Origin: Velthaea sp965214335
Lineage (GTDB): Bacteria > Vulcanimicrobiota > Vulcanimicrobiia > Vulcanimicrobiales > Vulcanimicrobiaceae
Direction: 5' to 3'
NCBI GenBank assembly: GCA_965214335.1
Contig: CBDCBO010000014.1
Span: forward strand, 186,001 to 250,000
DNA: 64,000 bases
Shown: piece by piece, positions 43,759-52,977 of the stretch
How positions within the stretch are numbered: the stretch's first letter is position 1
Layout: each line of letters begins with the position of its first letter
The notes under the pieces: model-generated
The model's database searches: none
Seen by the model: only the letters and a program-made list of their open reading frames with translations
What the model was told of the DNA's origin: nothing
Made by a program: the position numbers and the translations under genes

Positions 43759-45915
43759 TTAAGCCATGAGAAGGCGGTCGGGGGTGATCGGCAGCCGGCG
43801 CGCACGCTTACCCGTGGCATGCCACACCGCGTTAGCGATAGCCGGCGCGACGCCGCACAGCCCAAGCTCGGCCGTTCCCTTCGTCCCGAGGGGATTTAGG
43901 ATCGGATCGTGCCCTTCGACAAATAGGGCATCGAGCTCGTGGATGTCGGCGTTCACAGGGACCAGATATTCGGCGATCGTGGCGTTCGCAACACGGCCGA
44001 GTTGGTCGTCCCATTCGGTTTCCTCGAGCAACGCCATACCGATGCCCCCGACCATGCCGCCAATGCACTGACTATGCGCAAGCTTCGGATTGATGATGCG
44101 TCCCGCATCGAAGGCGCCGATCAGCCGACGGACGTGAATGGTCGAAAGATCGGCGTCCACGCGCACCTCGGCGAAGATCGCGCCGAAGCCGTTCATCGCG
44201 AATTTCTTCGCATTGTCTTCGTCGGGAGCAGCATCTGCCTCGGCGGACATCTGATCGAGGCCGGCTTTGCGCAACAGGGCGGCGTTGTCCGGCATCCGGT
44301 TACCATACATTTGCGCGAGCATCATCAGTTTTGCTTTCAGCGCTGCGCAGGCGGCTTGAACCGCCGGCCCGATACTCGACATCGTTGTCGAGCCGCCATG
44401 CTCTTTGGCTTTGGGAAACGTAGAGTCGCCTAGTTGAAAACGGACCATACCGATCGGAAGGTTCAGCGCATCGGCGGCGACTTGCGTAGCCGAAGTATAG
44501 GTGCCCGGTCCCATATCGGTCGTCGCGCAACGTACCTCCGCGTGGCCGTCGGCGAATAACGTGGCGCTTGCGGAAGTCGGATATCTTTCTGCGGGATAGA
44601 TGGCCGTCGCCATGCCGAAGCCGACGAGCTCACGACCGTCGCGCATCGACCTCGCCGCGAGCGGACGATCCCGCCACCCGAAACGCTCGGCGCCCTGCGC
44701 GTAGCACTCACGAAGCCGCTTCGACGTCCATGGCAGATCCTTCATCGGATCCCGTTCGGCGTAATTGCGAAGCCGCAGCTCGATGGGGTCGAGTTCGAGC
44801 GTTTCGGCCAGTTCGTCCATGGCCATCTCTAGGCCGATAAGACCCGTCGCCCAGCCGGGGCCGCGCATCGGACACGGCGTGTTAATGTTCATGTGAACGA
44901 GCTTGTAGCGCGTCAACAGATTCGGGCATGCGTACGTAGCGCCCGCTGCGGAAAGCGCAGGCTCGGCAAATTCCTCGTACATCGAAGTTTGACCGACCGC
45001 TTCTTGGATGAGCGCCGTCAAATTCCCCGAGTGGTCCGCGCCGAGCATCACATGCTGCTCTGATACGCCGCGAGAGCCGACGTGCGTCGCCATCTGTCGC
45101 CGAGTCAACTCTAACCGCACGGGGCGACCCGCGCGGCGCGCCGCCATTGCGGCGAGCGTTACGTGTGGCCACGTACGCAACGCAGAGCCGAAGGCGCCCC
45201 CGACGAATGGATTAATAACGCGAACGTCATCGGGCGGAATGCCGAAGCGGCGACCAATCTCGTCGCGCTCGTTTCCGACCCACTGCGTCTTGCTCCAAAG
45301 CGAAAGCTTCTCGCGATGCCACTCCGCTACGGTGGCGTGAGGTTCCATGGGATGGTGCTGTTCGCGACCCTGGCGGTAGCGTGCGTCGATGCGAACCGGC
45401 GCTCGCGCAAAAGCGCTTTCGGCCTCTCCCTTGCGGGTCTCGGGGCCGCGCTTCTTTTTTGCCGCCGCCTCTGAAGTCGGTTCGGCGAGCGCAAGATCGA
45501 AGCGCGTTCGCGGCGACGTATCAGGCGAGTAGGTCACACGCACGAGTGAGGCGCCGTATTCGGCCTGTGTCTGCGTTCGCGCGACGACCAGCGCAATAGG
45601 CTGCCCGCAGAACTTCACCTCGGGGCCGTCGAGGACGCGGAGCTGCTCGCCCGCGACGGGGTCGACGGCCGGCCGTTCTTCCGGCGTTTCGTACGGCAGC
45701 TTGTCCGCGTTGAGGTGAGTCAGTACGAGCAACACGCCCGGAGCATGCTCGGCGTCAGACGTCTCGATCGCCGTGATGCGGCCGGCGGCGATCGTGCTGT
45801 CGGCGGTCGCAGCGTAAACGAGACCCGTCGGGTGGAACTCGGCCGCGTACTTCGCGGTTCCGGTAACTTTTGCCGTCCCATCGACTCGACTTAGCGGTTT
45901 GCCGATCGCGCTCAC
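43759..45915 (-). CDS. xanthine-dehydrogenase-family molybdopterin-binding subunit (PaoC-like)
   Basis: A 718-residue catalytic subunit. VGQTSMYEEFAEPALSAAGA, GPGWATGLIGLEMAMDELAE and TTDMGPGTYTSATQVAADAL are molybdopterin-binding stretches, and the active-site Glu lies in GTKGTAELGLCGVAPAIANA near the C-terminus. The total layout matches PaoC/YagR, the large subunit of the periplasmic aldehyde oxidoreductase. It overlaps the FAD subunit stop (45912-45915). No signal peptide; in PaoABC, only the Fe-S subunit carries one. Confidence 0.93.
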   Translation of the reverse strand: MSAIGKPLSRVDGTAKVTGTAKYAAEFHPTGLVYAATADSTIAAGRITAIETSDAEHAPGVLLVLTHLNADKLPYETPEERPAVDPVAGEQLRVLDGPEVKFCGQPIALVVARTQTQAEYGASLVRVTYSPDTSPRTRFDLALAEPTSEAAAKKKRGPETRKGEAESAFARAPVRIDARYRQGREQHHPMEPHATVAEWHREKLSLWSKTQWVGNERDEIGRRFGIPPDDVRVINPFVGGAFGSALRTWPHVTLAAMAARRAGRPVRLELTRRQMATHVGSRGVSEQHVMLGADHSGNLTALIQEAVGQTSMYEEFAEPALSAAGATYACPNLLTRYKLVHMNINTPCPMRGPGWATGLIGLEMAMDELAETLELDPIELRLRNYAERDPMKDLPWTSKRLRECYAQGAERFGWRDRPLAARSMRDGRELVGFGMATAIYPAERYPTSASATLFADGHAEVRCATTDMGPGTYTSATQVAADALNLPIGMVRFQLGDSTFPKAKEHGGSTTMSSIGPAVQAACAALKAKLMMLAQMYGNRMPDNAALLRKAGLDQMSAEADAAPDEDNAKKFAMNGFGAIFAEVRVDADLSTIHVRRLIGAFDAGRIINPKLAHSQCIGGMVGGIGMALLEETEWDDQLGRVANATIAEYLVPVNADIHELDALFVEGHDPILNPLGTKGTAELGLCGVAPAIANAVWHATGKRARRLPITPDRLLMA

Positions 45916-46919
45916 GCGAGAGCTCCCGCTTCCTCGACTGCACGCGTGACCGTGCGTCGGATCAACTCGATCTTGTAAGCGTTATGCTCTCGCCCAACGG
46001 CGCCATTGCCCGCGAACGCGCCGGCACGTTGAGCGAGATCGGGCGAGATCCGGCGACCGCGTAAAGCCGCCTCGACTTCGGGCAAGCGCCACGGCATTGT
46101 CGCGACGCCGGCAACGGCGATCCGCGCGTCGCGTACGAGGCCGCCGTCGATATCGAGCGCGACTGCCGCCGAGGCGAGCGCCCACTCGAAGCTCGTCCGA
46201 TCGCGCACTTTGAGATAGTGCGAGCGCCAGGACGTCGATCGCCTCGGCAAGTCTATGTGAGTGATGATCTCACCAGGTGCGAGCCGTGTCTCGATCCACG
46301 GCGTATCCGCCGGCGGCTGATGCAACTCTGCAATCGGTACGCTACGTTCGCCGCTCGTGCCGACGATCTCCACGCTCGCATCCAGTGCAACGAGCGCGTT
46401 AGCGAAATCCCCCGCGTACGTGGCGATGCAATGCTCGCTAACGCCAAGGACGGCATGTAGCCGGTTCTGCCCTGCGAGTGCGGGACATCCTGAGCCCGGC
46501 TCACGTTTGTTGCACGGTGCGCCGGGATCGCGAAAGTATCCGCAGCGGGTGCGCTGCAGCAAATTGCCTCCGACAGTCGCAAGATTGCGAACCTGCGCCG
46601 AAGCGCTCGCAAGCAATGCCTTGGAAGCCGCCGAGTAACGTTCGCGAATCTCAGGGTGTTGCGCCGCGTCGCTCATTCGAACGAGGGCACCGATGCGCAG
46701 ACCGTCCGCCGTCTGCTCGATGACGTCAAGTCGCGGAAGCCCGGTGATATCGATTATTCTGTCGGGCGCGCGCAGATGCTCTCGCATGAGCTGCATCATG
46801 TCGGTGCCGCCCGCAAAGAAATCCGAACCCGGCTGGCGGCGATCGTCCGACTGATGCCGCGCGCCGCTTTCAATTGCGGCGGTGACGCTTGGAGCTTTTA
46901 CGTAAGCAAACGGATTCAT
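45912..46919 (-). CDS. FAD-binding molybdopterin dehydrogenase subunit (PaoB-like)
   Basis: A 335-residue flavin subunit. FFAGGTDMMQLMREHLRAPD is the FAD motif. ATVGGNLLQRTRCGYFRDPG is followed by a PCNKREPGSGCPA stretch; these Cys residues match the extra 4Fe-4S site of PaoB/YagS. ATGA overlaps join it to genes on both sides. It transfers electrons between the molybdenum/Fe-S centres and acceptor. The start MNPFAYVKAPS is the family N-terminus. Confidence 0.92.
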   Translation of the reverse strand: MNPFAYVKAPSVTAAIESGARHQSDDRRQPGSDFFAGGTDMMQLMREHLRAPDRIIDITGLPRLDVIEQTADGLRIGALVRMSDAAQHPEIRERYSAASKALLASASAQVRNLATVGGNLLQRTRCGYFRDPGAPCNKREPGSGCPALAGQNRLHAVLGVSEHCIATYAGDFANALVALDASVEIVGTSGERSVPIAELHQPPADTPWIETRLAPGEIITHIDLPRRSTSWRSHYLKVRDRTSFEWALASAAVALDIDGGLVRDARIAVAGVATMPWRLPEVEAALRGRRISPDLAQRAGAFAGNGAVGREHNAYKIELIRRTVTRAVEEAGALA

Positions 46920-47539
46920 GCGGCATCGCCGGCGGCTACCTGCCGCACCGCCGCGACGATATTGCCATAGGCGCCGCAACGACAGATGTTTCCGCTCATC
47001 CATTCGCGGACGTCATCGTCCGAACCGGCATAGCCTTCAGCGATGCACGCAATTCCGCTCATGATTTGCCCCGGCGTGCAATAGCCGCATTGGAATCCGT
47101 CGTGCTCAATAAAAGCCGCTTGGAGCGGGTGTAGCTTACCGTTCTGAGCAAGCCCCTCGATCGTGGTGATCGCTCGGCCTTGAGCCATTATGGCCAAGAC
47201 AAGGCACGAGTTCACTCTTCGATTGTCGATATGCACCGTGCATGCGCCGCATTGCCCAAGTCCACATCCTTTTTTTGTGCCAGTGAGCTGCATGTAATCG
47301 CGTAAGGCATCGAGCAGCGTGGTGTTCGCATCGATGTCTGAAAAGCTATATCCGTTGCCATTGACGGTCAGCACGATGTCACTCGTAAGCGCAGGGTCGT
47401 TGCGGACGTTTGCCGCCGTTGCCATACCCGTGTCACCGGCCATGAGCGCTCCTCCCATAATCAACAAGCCGACAACGGCTTCTTGGCGGGTCAAATCAGC
47501 ATCAGACACTATATCGACGCTCGAGAGCAGCCGACGCAA
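46916..47539 (-). CDS. 2Fe-2S subunit of aldehyde oxidoreductase (PaoA-like)
   Basis: A 207-residue subunit with two 2Fe-2S sites: GCGLGQCGACTVHID plus a later Cys in SCLVLA, and QCGYCTPGQIMSG plus NICRCGAYGNI. The long N-terminal extension (RQEAVVGLLIMGGALMAGDT) resembles the Tat signal of PaoA/YagT, but the twin-arginine motif is not perfect (MRRLLSS), so export is uncertain. It carries electrons from the molybdenum subunit. Confidence 0.92.
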   Translation of the reverse strand: MRRLLSSVDIVSDADLTRQEAVVGLLIMGGALMAGDTGMATAANVRNDPALTSDIVLTVNGNGYSFSDIDANTTLLDALRDYMQLTGTKKGCGLGQCGACTVHIDNRRVNSCLVLAIMAQGRAITTIEGLAQNGKLHPLQAAFIEHDGFQCGYCTPGQIMSGIACIAEGYAGSDDDVREWMSGNICRCGAYGNIVAAVRQVAAGDAA

Positions 47540-47567
47540 CGCAACGAAAGATCACTAGCGGTGCCGA

Positions 47568-48590
47568 TCATGCGCTTGCCTCGACTCCGGCGAGCCAATC
47601 AAGCACAGGCTTTAGCGCATCATCTGAATTCTTTTCATAGATTAAACCATGACCGTTGCCGACGATGCCGTGGTCGGTAAGTCGAATGAGCTCCGCCGCT
47701 GCGCCGGCGTCCTTAAGCATCTTGATGATTGGCGGACTTGCGGGAGCAAACGCAGATGTTTCGCCGATAACTGCCGCAATCGGAAGACTATCAAGCGACG
47801 GTAGCTTGATACTCCCGGCCGCGGCATTTCTTATGTCGTCAGGCGACTTCATCGGCGGCTCGTAGCTCAACGGCGATGCCGTCAGCCCCCAGGCAAGTTT
47901 GCCGATATTAGGAACGTCGGCGAACGGCGGTCCCATCGGTTCGATTGCGACGATCGCCTTCACGAGGTTAGGCCGCCGATCGGCCACGAGCCACCCGACG
48001 GGGCCTGATGCGGAGTGCGTGATCAGAATCGCGGGACCGATGCGATCCAACAGTTTTGCAAGCCGGTCCGACTCGATGTCTTCACAATACGCCAGATCGG
48101 CGGGCAGCGGACCATATCCGGCGATGAATTCGTCCATCTTGCGGGCGTCGTCGGCATCGAACGGCCACTGCGTATGCGCGACGGCTTCGGGCGGGAAGTA
48201 TATTTTGCGGCCCGTTTCATATGAAAACGGTGGCCCCATCTCACCCATCGTTAGCGGATGAAAAGGCGAGCGTCCCTGGCCGGGCCGGTCCACCAGAACG
48301 ATCGCATAACCGGCTTCGACGAGGCGCTGGGACCAGCCGGGTCGCCCGTCAGGTGTTTCGCGCCATTCCGTACCCTGATAACCACCGCCGTGAACGAGCA
48401 CCAGTGGCCATGGATGCGTCACCTGCTCAGGGGCTTCCCACTCAGCGAAGAGCGGGCCCCTTTGGTAGGTTTGGCCGTCAGCTTGGACACGCTCGCCCGT
48501 AATCCAAAAAGCGCCGCTTCGAACGTTCCTAGGAGCCTTTTCTCGCCAGAAGTCCGCTACGTTGCTATTGACAGCATTATTTCTTTGCAC
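47568..48590 (-). CDS. alpha/beta hydrolase
   Basis: About 340 residues. WPLVLVHGGGYQGTEW is the oxyanion region, LITHSASGPVGWLVADRR carries the nucleophile Ser, and TDHGIVGNGHGLIYEKNSDD the His. It is the first gene of the run hydrolase-paoA-paoB-paoC-CMD (28 nt gap to the Fe-S gene), suggesting it supplies or handles an ester or aldehyde substrate. The start is uncertain; the GTG at 48590 is chosen because the preceding frame has poor coding character. Confidence 0.85.
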   Translation of the reverse strand: MQRNNAVNSNVADFWREKAPRNVRSGAFWITGERVQADGQTYQRGPLFAEWEAPEQVTHPWPLVLVHGGGYQGTEWRETPDGRPGWSQRLVEAGYAIVLVDRPGQGRSPFHPLTMGEMGPPFSYETGRKIYFPPEAVAHTQWPFDADDARKMDEFIAGYGPLPADLAYCEDIESDRLAKLLDRIGPAILITHSASGPVGWLVADRRPNLVKAIVAIEPMGPPFADVPNIGKLAWGLTASPLSYEPPMKSPDDIRNAAAGSIKLPSLDSLPIAAVIGETSAFAPASPPIIKMLKDAGAAAELIRLTDHGIVGNGHGLIYEKNSDDALKPVLDWLAGVEASA

Positions 48591-48869
48591 ATCGCTTGCT
48601 ACGAGATGCTGCTCGCATTTGAATCGCAGTGCGCAAGAAATCGAAGAAAGTCCGCAATTATATGAACGGCAGTTCTGACCAACCTTAGTAAGTGAGGTTG
48701 TAATCTTCAAACCGACGAGCTGACGAAATACCGTTCTCGCCTGGCCTTGGATTGCAGTGGACGTCGTTGCTCTTAACTCTTGAAGAATGATTCGGTCACG
48801 CCGTTCGATCCAAGCCTATGGATCGGCGCAAAGCGCGGCATGAGTTAAAAGGCGATCGCGAGACGAAGA

Positions 48870-49097
48870 TTAGAAGATTCTCCGCCAAAAATCAACGCCT
48901 AGCACGCGCCCATTCGGCCCGACGGCCTCCGCCGCCGCAATCGCGCTGGCGCCGGCGCCGCAGCAAGCATCGAGCACGGCCTCGCCGCGTTGCAGCGAAA
49001 TGCGCTCTACGGTTCGCCGGGCAAGCCGATCCCAGAAGCTCAGTGCCGGCGCATCAAAAGAATCCGCGGCGGCGTTGTAGGTCGCCGCGGCACGCAT
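48870..49097 (-). pseudogene. truncated SAM-dependent methyltransferase
   Basis: Begins MRAAATYNAAADSFDAPALS and reaches the SAM-binding motif VLDACCGAGASAIAAAEAVG with the acidic GVD, then runs into a stop after about 75 codons. A functional enzyme of this type needs 250 or more residues, so the 3' part is gone. Confidence 0.75.
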
Positions 49098-49328
49098 CTT
49101 AGCATCGTCGATCACGTCGCTGGCTCCGGTGCGGATTGCGATAATTTCAATAGTATTCTCTATTCCGGTTTGAGCCGGTACGCTGTAATTCCGGCCGCTT
49201 ACCGGATCTGCGTCTTCGTCATGGCGCTGCGAACGGACTTCGATGCGGCCTAATGGATGCAATTTCGGCCGTGAGCCGAGATAACGATCGTCTCATGAGC
49301 GCTGAGCGCCGCAGCTTCTGGTGCCGCA

Positions 49329-49931
49329 CTAGTCGTTGTTTCGACTGACGAGTTCAGACCAGAAACGGATCGATTTGAATGGACCAACGGCAGGTCGTGG
49401 CTCGTTCGCGAACTCTCGCTCGAAATAATCGGCCAGGTTTGCGCCATAGTACATAGCGTCCGATTGATAAATTGAGAAAACGGGATTCCCGGATTCGTTG
49501 GGTTCACTTGGCAGGTAGCGATGGGAAACGAGCGGCACCAACTTGGGTGCTTGGTGTACGACGTCGCGCAGAACCTCCGAGCGCGTTTCGGCGGTAGCAG
49601 GGCGCTCTCCCCATTGCGGCCACCACAAGTCGTTATGCTCGACGTCATAAAGCAAGCCGCGCAATGGCCAGGCCAGCATCTGCCGAATCGTCTCTCCGTC
49701 GAATCTCCAATCATAGCCGAGGACGGGCCGGCGCTCTAAAAATAAGGCGATCAGATCGGGCGGGAACGTTAACCCAAATGTTTCCTGCGCGAGATCGAGC
49801 TCATGCCGTTGGTAACCTGCGGCCCAAATGCGTCCCTGGGCACGGCGGCTGCGCTCGAAGTCGGTCATGATGATTTCTGGTCCGACTTTCCGATCGTCGC
49901 CTTGCGTCGTATCATTGCGGGGTGTCGTCAT
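49329..49931 (-). CDS. SMI1/KNR4-family-like protein
   Basis: A 200-residue protein. LDLAQETFGLTFPPDLIALF followed by DWRFDGETIRQMLAWPLRGL resembles the SMI1/KNR4 fold, often used in bacterial immunity proteins to contact-dependent toxins. LVPLVSHRYLPSEPNESGNP and FSIYQSDAMYYGANLADYFE continue the pattern. No toxin gene is adjacent. The start at MTTPRNDTTQ is chosen by composition; a second Met (MTDFERSRR, 49868) is possible. Confidence 0.7.
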   Translation of the reverse strand: MTTPRNDTTQGDDRKVGPEIIMTDFERSRRAQGRIWAAGYQRHELDLAQETFGLTFPPDLIALFLERRPVLGYDWRFDGETIRQMLAWPLRGLLYDVEHNDLWWPQWGERPATAETRSEVLRDVVHQAPKLVPLVSHRYLPSEPNESGNPVFSIYQSDAMYYGANLADYFEREFANEPRPAVGPFKSIRFWSELVSRNND

Positions 49932-50016
49932 CGAACTGCCTTTCGCGCTGGCGTTGTGCTGTCGCGTGGCCAATGTAGTAGCTTCGGTTCGTTCCTTCGC
50001 GAGTTGGCGGCGCGCT

Positions 50017-52416
50017 TCACAGGCGTACGAGTTCGACTCGGCGGTTGAGCGCCTTACCGGCCTCCGTCTGGTTCGTTGCGACAGGCTTTGCGAGGCCCAA
50101 GCCGGCCGCGCGCAAGCGATTACGCTGCACGCGATAGCGCGCGACGAGGTCGTCAACCACGGCATGAGCGCGACGCAGGCTCAGCGCGAGATTGTACGGC
50201 CCGCCGCCATCGTTATCGGTGTGTCCCTCAACGCGTAGCGTCCAATCGGGATGAGCCGCGAGCACCTGCGCGATTTGCGCGATCGTCGCTTCGGAAACGG
50301 GTTGGATCGTTGCGCTGGCGACGTCGAAGTGGATGCCGTACAGTCGCACACGACGCCGCGATTCGAACGCTTTGGCGAGCGCGATTGAACCGTCGATGAA
50401 GATCGTGGCTTGAGCGCTCGCGCCGTCCGCGCCGGCTGCCTTGACGGAATACGCGTGCGAGCCGCTCCAACCGTTGGGAAGCGAGATGGTCGCGACAACG
50501 GTGTGCGCACCGCCGCCGGAAAGTCGCACGCGAGCGGGGGTCACCCGAGCGGGGAAGTGCGCGTCGCCTTCGACCGAAAGGTTAATGTCGTGCGGGGCCG
50601 TCGTCTTTACGGTCGAGACGAGCTGCATCGCAACGTGGAATTCGACGGCCGGGCCGGCCGGAAGCGCGCGGTCGACCGACGGGTACAGCGCGAGCGTAGA
50701 AGCGACGCGTGCGTTGCAGGGTAGATCGGCTTGGGCTGGTTGCGCATACTCGAATTCCATGAGCCGCCGAGCCGCGGGAATGGCCGCTTTCAGGTCGTCG
50801 CGATCGAAGCCGTCGTAGATGATGAGGCCACGCCCGTACCGCGCATACGCCTGCACCCATCCGTTCGCATGGAGGGCGTTGGTTGCGAAAAGATGGCCGC
50901 ACCAGTGCGGATCGTCGGTCTGCATGAGATCCGCGTCGCCGATTTGCTGCGCTTTCGAGCCGAGATACGCGTCGACGTCCAGGAAATGTGCGGCGTCGCT
51001 GCGCGTCGCGCCGAGCGTCGATGGATCCGCTATGGCGAGCACGTGACCGCGCTCGCCCATCGCACCCGTCGCCTTCGTCGAAAAACGAAAGGGCAAGAAT
51101 GTGTAGTCCGAGCGCGAGCACATGTCGGCATCCCGGATGATGAGCTTGTGGCCCGCGCCGACCCAATCCAACAATAGACGTTGGCGGCGCGGCGAGAGAT
51201 CGGTCGAAGCGGAGCAATCGCCGTCCAAAATGGCGAAGCTCGCGCGCTGCAATTGTGACGCCGTCAGCAGCGGCGAAAGATGCGTCTCGAAACGTAGTCG
51301 TCGAAAGCTCGCCGCATCTATTTCCGGGGCGTTTTCACCAAGCACGCGCACGAAGGTCGCGACGACCTGCCCGTTGCCGGTCGACGACGATCCACACGCG
51401 GGCAGTGCCTTGGCGCGCAGCGCGAGGATGGGTTGCCGGCCATCGTTGCCGACGAGGATGTTGCCGTTGCCGGCGAGCTGCAGGACGCCGGCGCCGGCGC
51501 GCGCTCTGCCGTCGTTAAGCGTCGCCTGCCACGGTTCGTAGCGATCGCGGCAGCGGAAAAGCGTGAAGCGGCCGTCCTCTTCGACGGCGACCCGCTCGTC
51601 GTCGTTGCGGTCCAGCGGCGGAAGCGTCTCGGCAACCCGACCGCGCATCCCGCCAAATTGCGTCGCCGTACCCGTCGCCGTGAGGTTGAGCCAAAATCCG
51701 TTCAGCGCACCGCGTTGCGGCGCTCCCGGCGTTCCCGCCGCGGTTGCGGCGACGACGCTGAGCGGGACGTTCGCCGTTTTCGTAATTGTGAATCGCACGA
51801 AGCGCGCGTCCGCCGCGATCGCGAGCGCGCGTTCGATCCCGTTGTCGGTGGGAAGCGCGATCGGCACGGTTCCCACATCGCGCAAATGGTGGACGTCGGT
51901 TCCGATTGCCACCGCCACGCGCGCCGCCTTCGCGCCGCGCAACGCGACGCCGACGCGATCGAGGTGGGCGACCGCGGGGAGTTCGTAGAGCAACGCGACG
52001 GGTCGGTTGAACGACGGCGTAACGTCGATACTGCCGTAATCTTGCGCCAGATATTGGGGGTTGTTTTGCAATCCGCCGACCGTCCAACTGCGCACGAACG
52101 CGCCGTTGATCGCGCTGAGCAAATTCGGGCTGGGCGCGGGCGGTGGGGCGGGTAACGGTGCCGGCGAAGAACCACCGCTTGTTGCGTTTTGAACGCTGGA
52201 AGCGGCGTCGGATGGAAGCATCGATGCGCTTGAGCTTGGTGCCGCTGGCTGCGGCGGAGCGAGCGCGGGTGGCGTGGTTGCAGGCGTTGCGGTCATCGTA
52301 GGCGTCGTGGTCGCCGATATCGCCGGCGGTGGCGAACCTGAGAAAAAACGGAGCACGACGAGAGCGATCGCTGCGAGTGCGACGATCGCCACGGCCGCTC
52401 GAAGACGCGATTTCAT
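50017..52416 (-). CDS. exported OmpA-domain protein with F5/8-like and amidotransferase-like modules
   Basis: A 799-residue protein. An N-terminal membrane helix (AVAIVALAAIALVVLRFF) is followed by a Pro/Ser/Ala-rich linker, a jelly-roll domain (about 110-215, FNRPVALLYELPAVAHLDRV), a central domain with FAILDGDCSASTDLSPRRQR and LLLDWVGAGHKLIIRDADMC reminiscent of glutamine-amidotransferase-like folds, and a C-terminal OmpA domain (LRVEGHTDNDGGGPYNLALS, LNRRVELVRL) that binds peptidoglycan. The combination is unusual. The TACTTGTGCGA motif appears twice in its upstream region (52590-52614). Confidence 0.8.
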   Translation of the reverse strand: MKSRLRAAVAIVALAAIALVVLRFFSGSPPPAISATTTPTMTATPATTPPALAPPQPAAPSSSASMLPSDAASSVQNATSGGSSPAPLPAPPPAPSPNLLSAINGAFVRSWTVGGLQNNPQYLAQDYGSIDVTPSFNRPVALLYELPAVAHLDRVGVALRGAKAARVAVAIGTDVHHLRDVGTVPIALPTDNGIERALAIAADARFVRFTITKTANVPLSVVAATAAGTPGAPQRGALNGFWLNLTATGTATQFGGMRGRVAETLPPLDRNDDERVAVEEDGRFTLFRCRDRYEPWQATLNDGRARAGAGVLQLAGNGNILVGNDGRQPILALRAKALPACGSSSTGNGQVVATFVRVLGENAPEIDAASFRRLRFETHLSPLLTASQLQRASFAILDGDCSASTDLSPRRQRLLLDWVGAGHKLIIRDADMCSRSDYTFLPFRFSTKATGAMGERGHVLAIADPSTLGATRSDAAHFLDVDAYLGSKAQQIGDADLMQTDDPHWCGHLFATNALHANGWVQAYARYGRGLIIYDGFDRDDLKAAIPAARRLMEFEYAQPAQADLPCNARVASTLALYPSVDRALPAGPAVEFHVAMQLVSTVKTTAPHDINLSVEGDAHFPARVTPARVRLSGGGAHTVVATISLPNGWSGSHAYSVKAAGADGASAQATIFIDGSIALAKAFESRRRVRLYGIHFDVASATIQPVSEATIAQIAQVLAAHPDWTLRVEGHTDNDGGGPYNLALSLRRAHAVVDDLVARYRVQRNRLRAAGLGLAKPVATNQTEAGKALNRRVELVRL

Positions 52417-52977
52417 TTCTGCTGCATTGCCGCGGCCGCGGCGGCGCCGAACTTGACGTCTCTCACTCGATATACTTGACCCGAGTCATGGCTCGACTCG
52501 ACTCCGCAAAGGCCGCAGGTAGCACTGCGGAAGCGCGCGATGGACACGATCGTAGTGTCGCACGCTTACAGCGAGCCGACCACCGACGACTCGCACAACT
52601 ACTTCGCACAAGTAATACCGAGTCTGAGGCGATCGCGGTTTAAGATACTGCGAATGTGGAGTGCCCTATGTCCACACCCAAACCGCGCAGTCGTTGCGCT
52701 CGTCCGTATATCAGCAGTCGCCGGCCGCGCGGGCAAGTCAACACGGACTTGTCGTCAGTCGAGACCGACTACCACATGAGCGTCGCACCTTCAAGGGCTC
52801 TGCACACCTTCTAGCTGCCCATATTGTAGCAAATCCGCGCCGAACATCCGCGCGGCCCCGGCCAAGGGCCTGATACCCGGCGAACCGCCGCAACCGCTGC
52901 ACGCCGCCGTTTCGGCGCGCGATGAAGGCGAGGAGCACGTTACGCTTGCGCCGCGCTGCGCAAGCAATGGCCGACAC
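52417..52977. other. non-coding stretch upstream of OmpA-domain gene
   Basis: Holds the tandem TTGTGCGA motif and probably the promoter of the OmpA-domain gene. The frame 52738-52977 (-) is Arg-rich with no RBS and directly abuts the permease stop; not called. The rest carries nothing recognisable. Confidence 0.35.
52590..52614 (-). promoter_or_regulatory. shared upstream motif, copy 3 (tandem)
   Basis: Read on the minus strand: TACTTGTGCGA, 2 nt, then TAGTTGTGCGAG. The first half matches copies 1 and 2 over 11 bases; the second half differs from the 12-mer by one base. A TAAGCGTGCG match to copy 2 lies at 52559-52568. The tandem layout suggests a dimeric regulator site. Confidence 0.4.

Noticed and set aside
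49932..50165. Longer start for the SMI1/KNR4-like gene
   Set aside because: The added 78 residues are Arg/Ser-rich and overlap the 3' end of the OmpA-domain gene in another frame.
52738..52977. Minus-strand 79-codon frame next to the permease
   Set aside because: Arg-rich, no RBS, no hydrophobic or conserved pattern.
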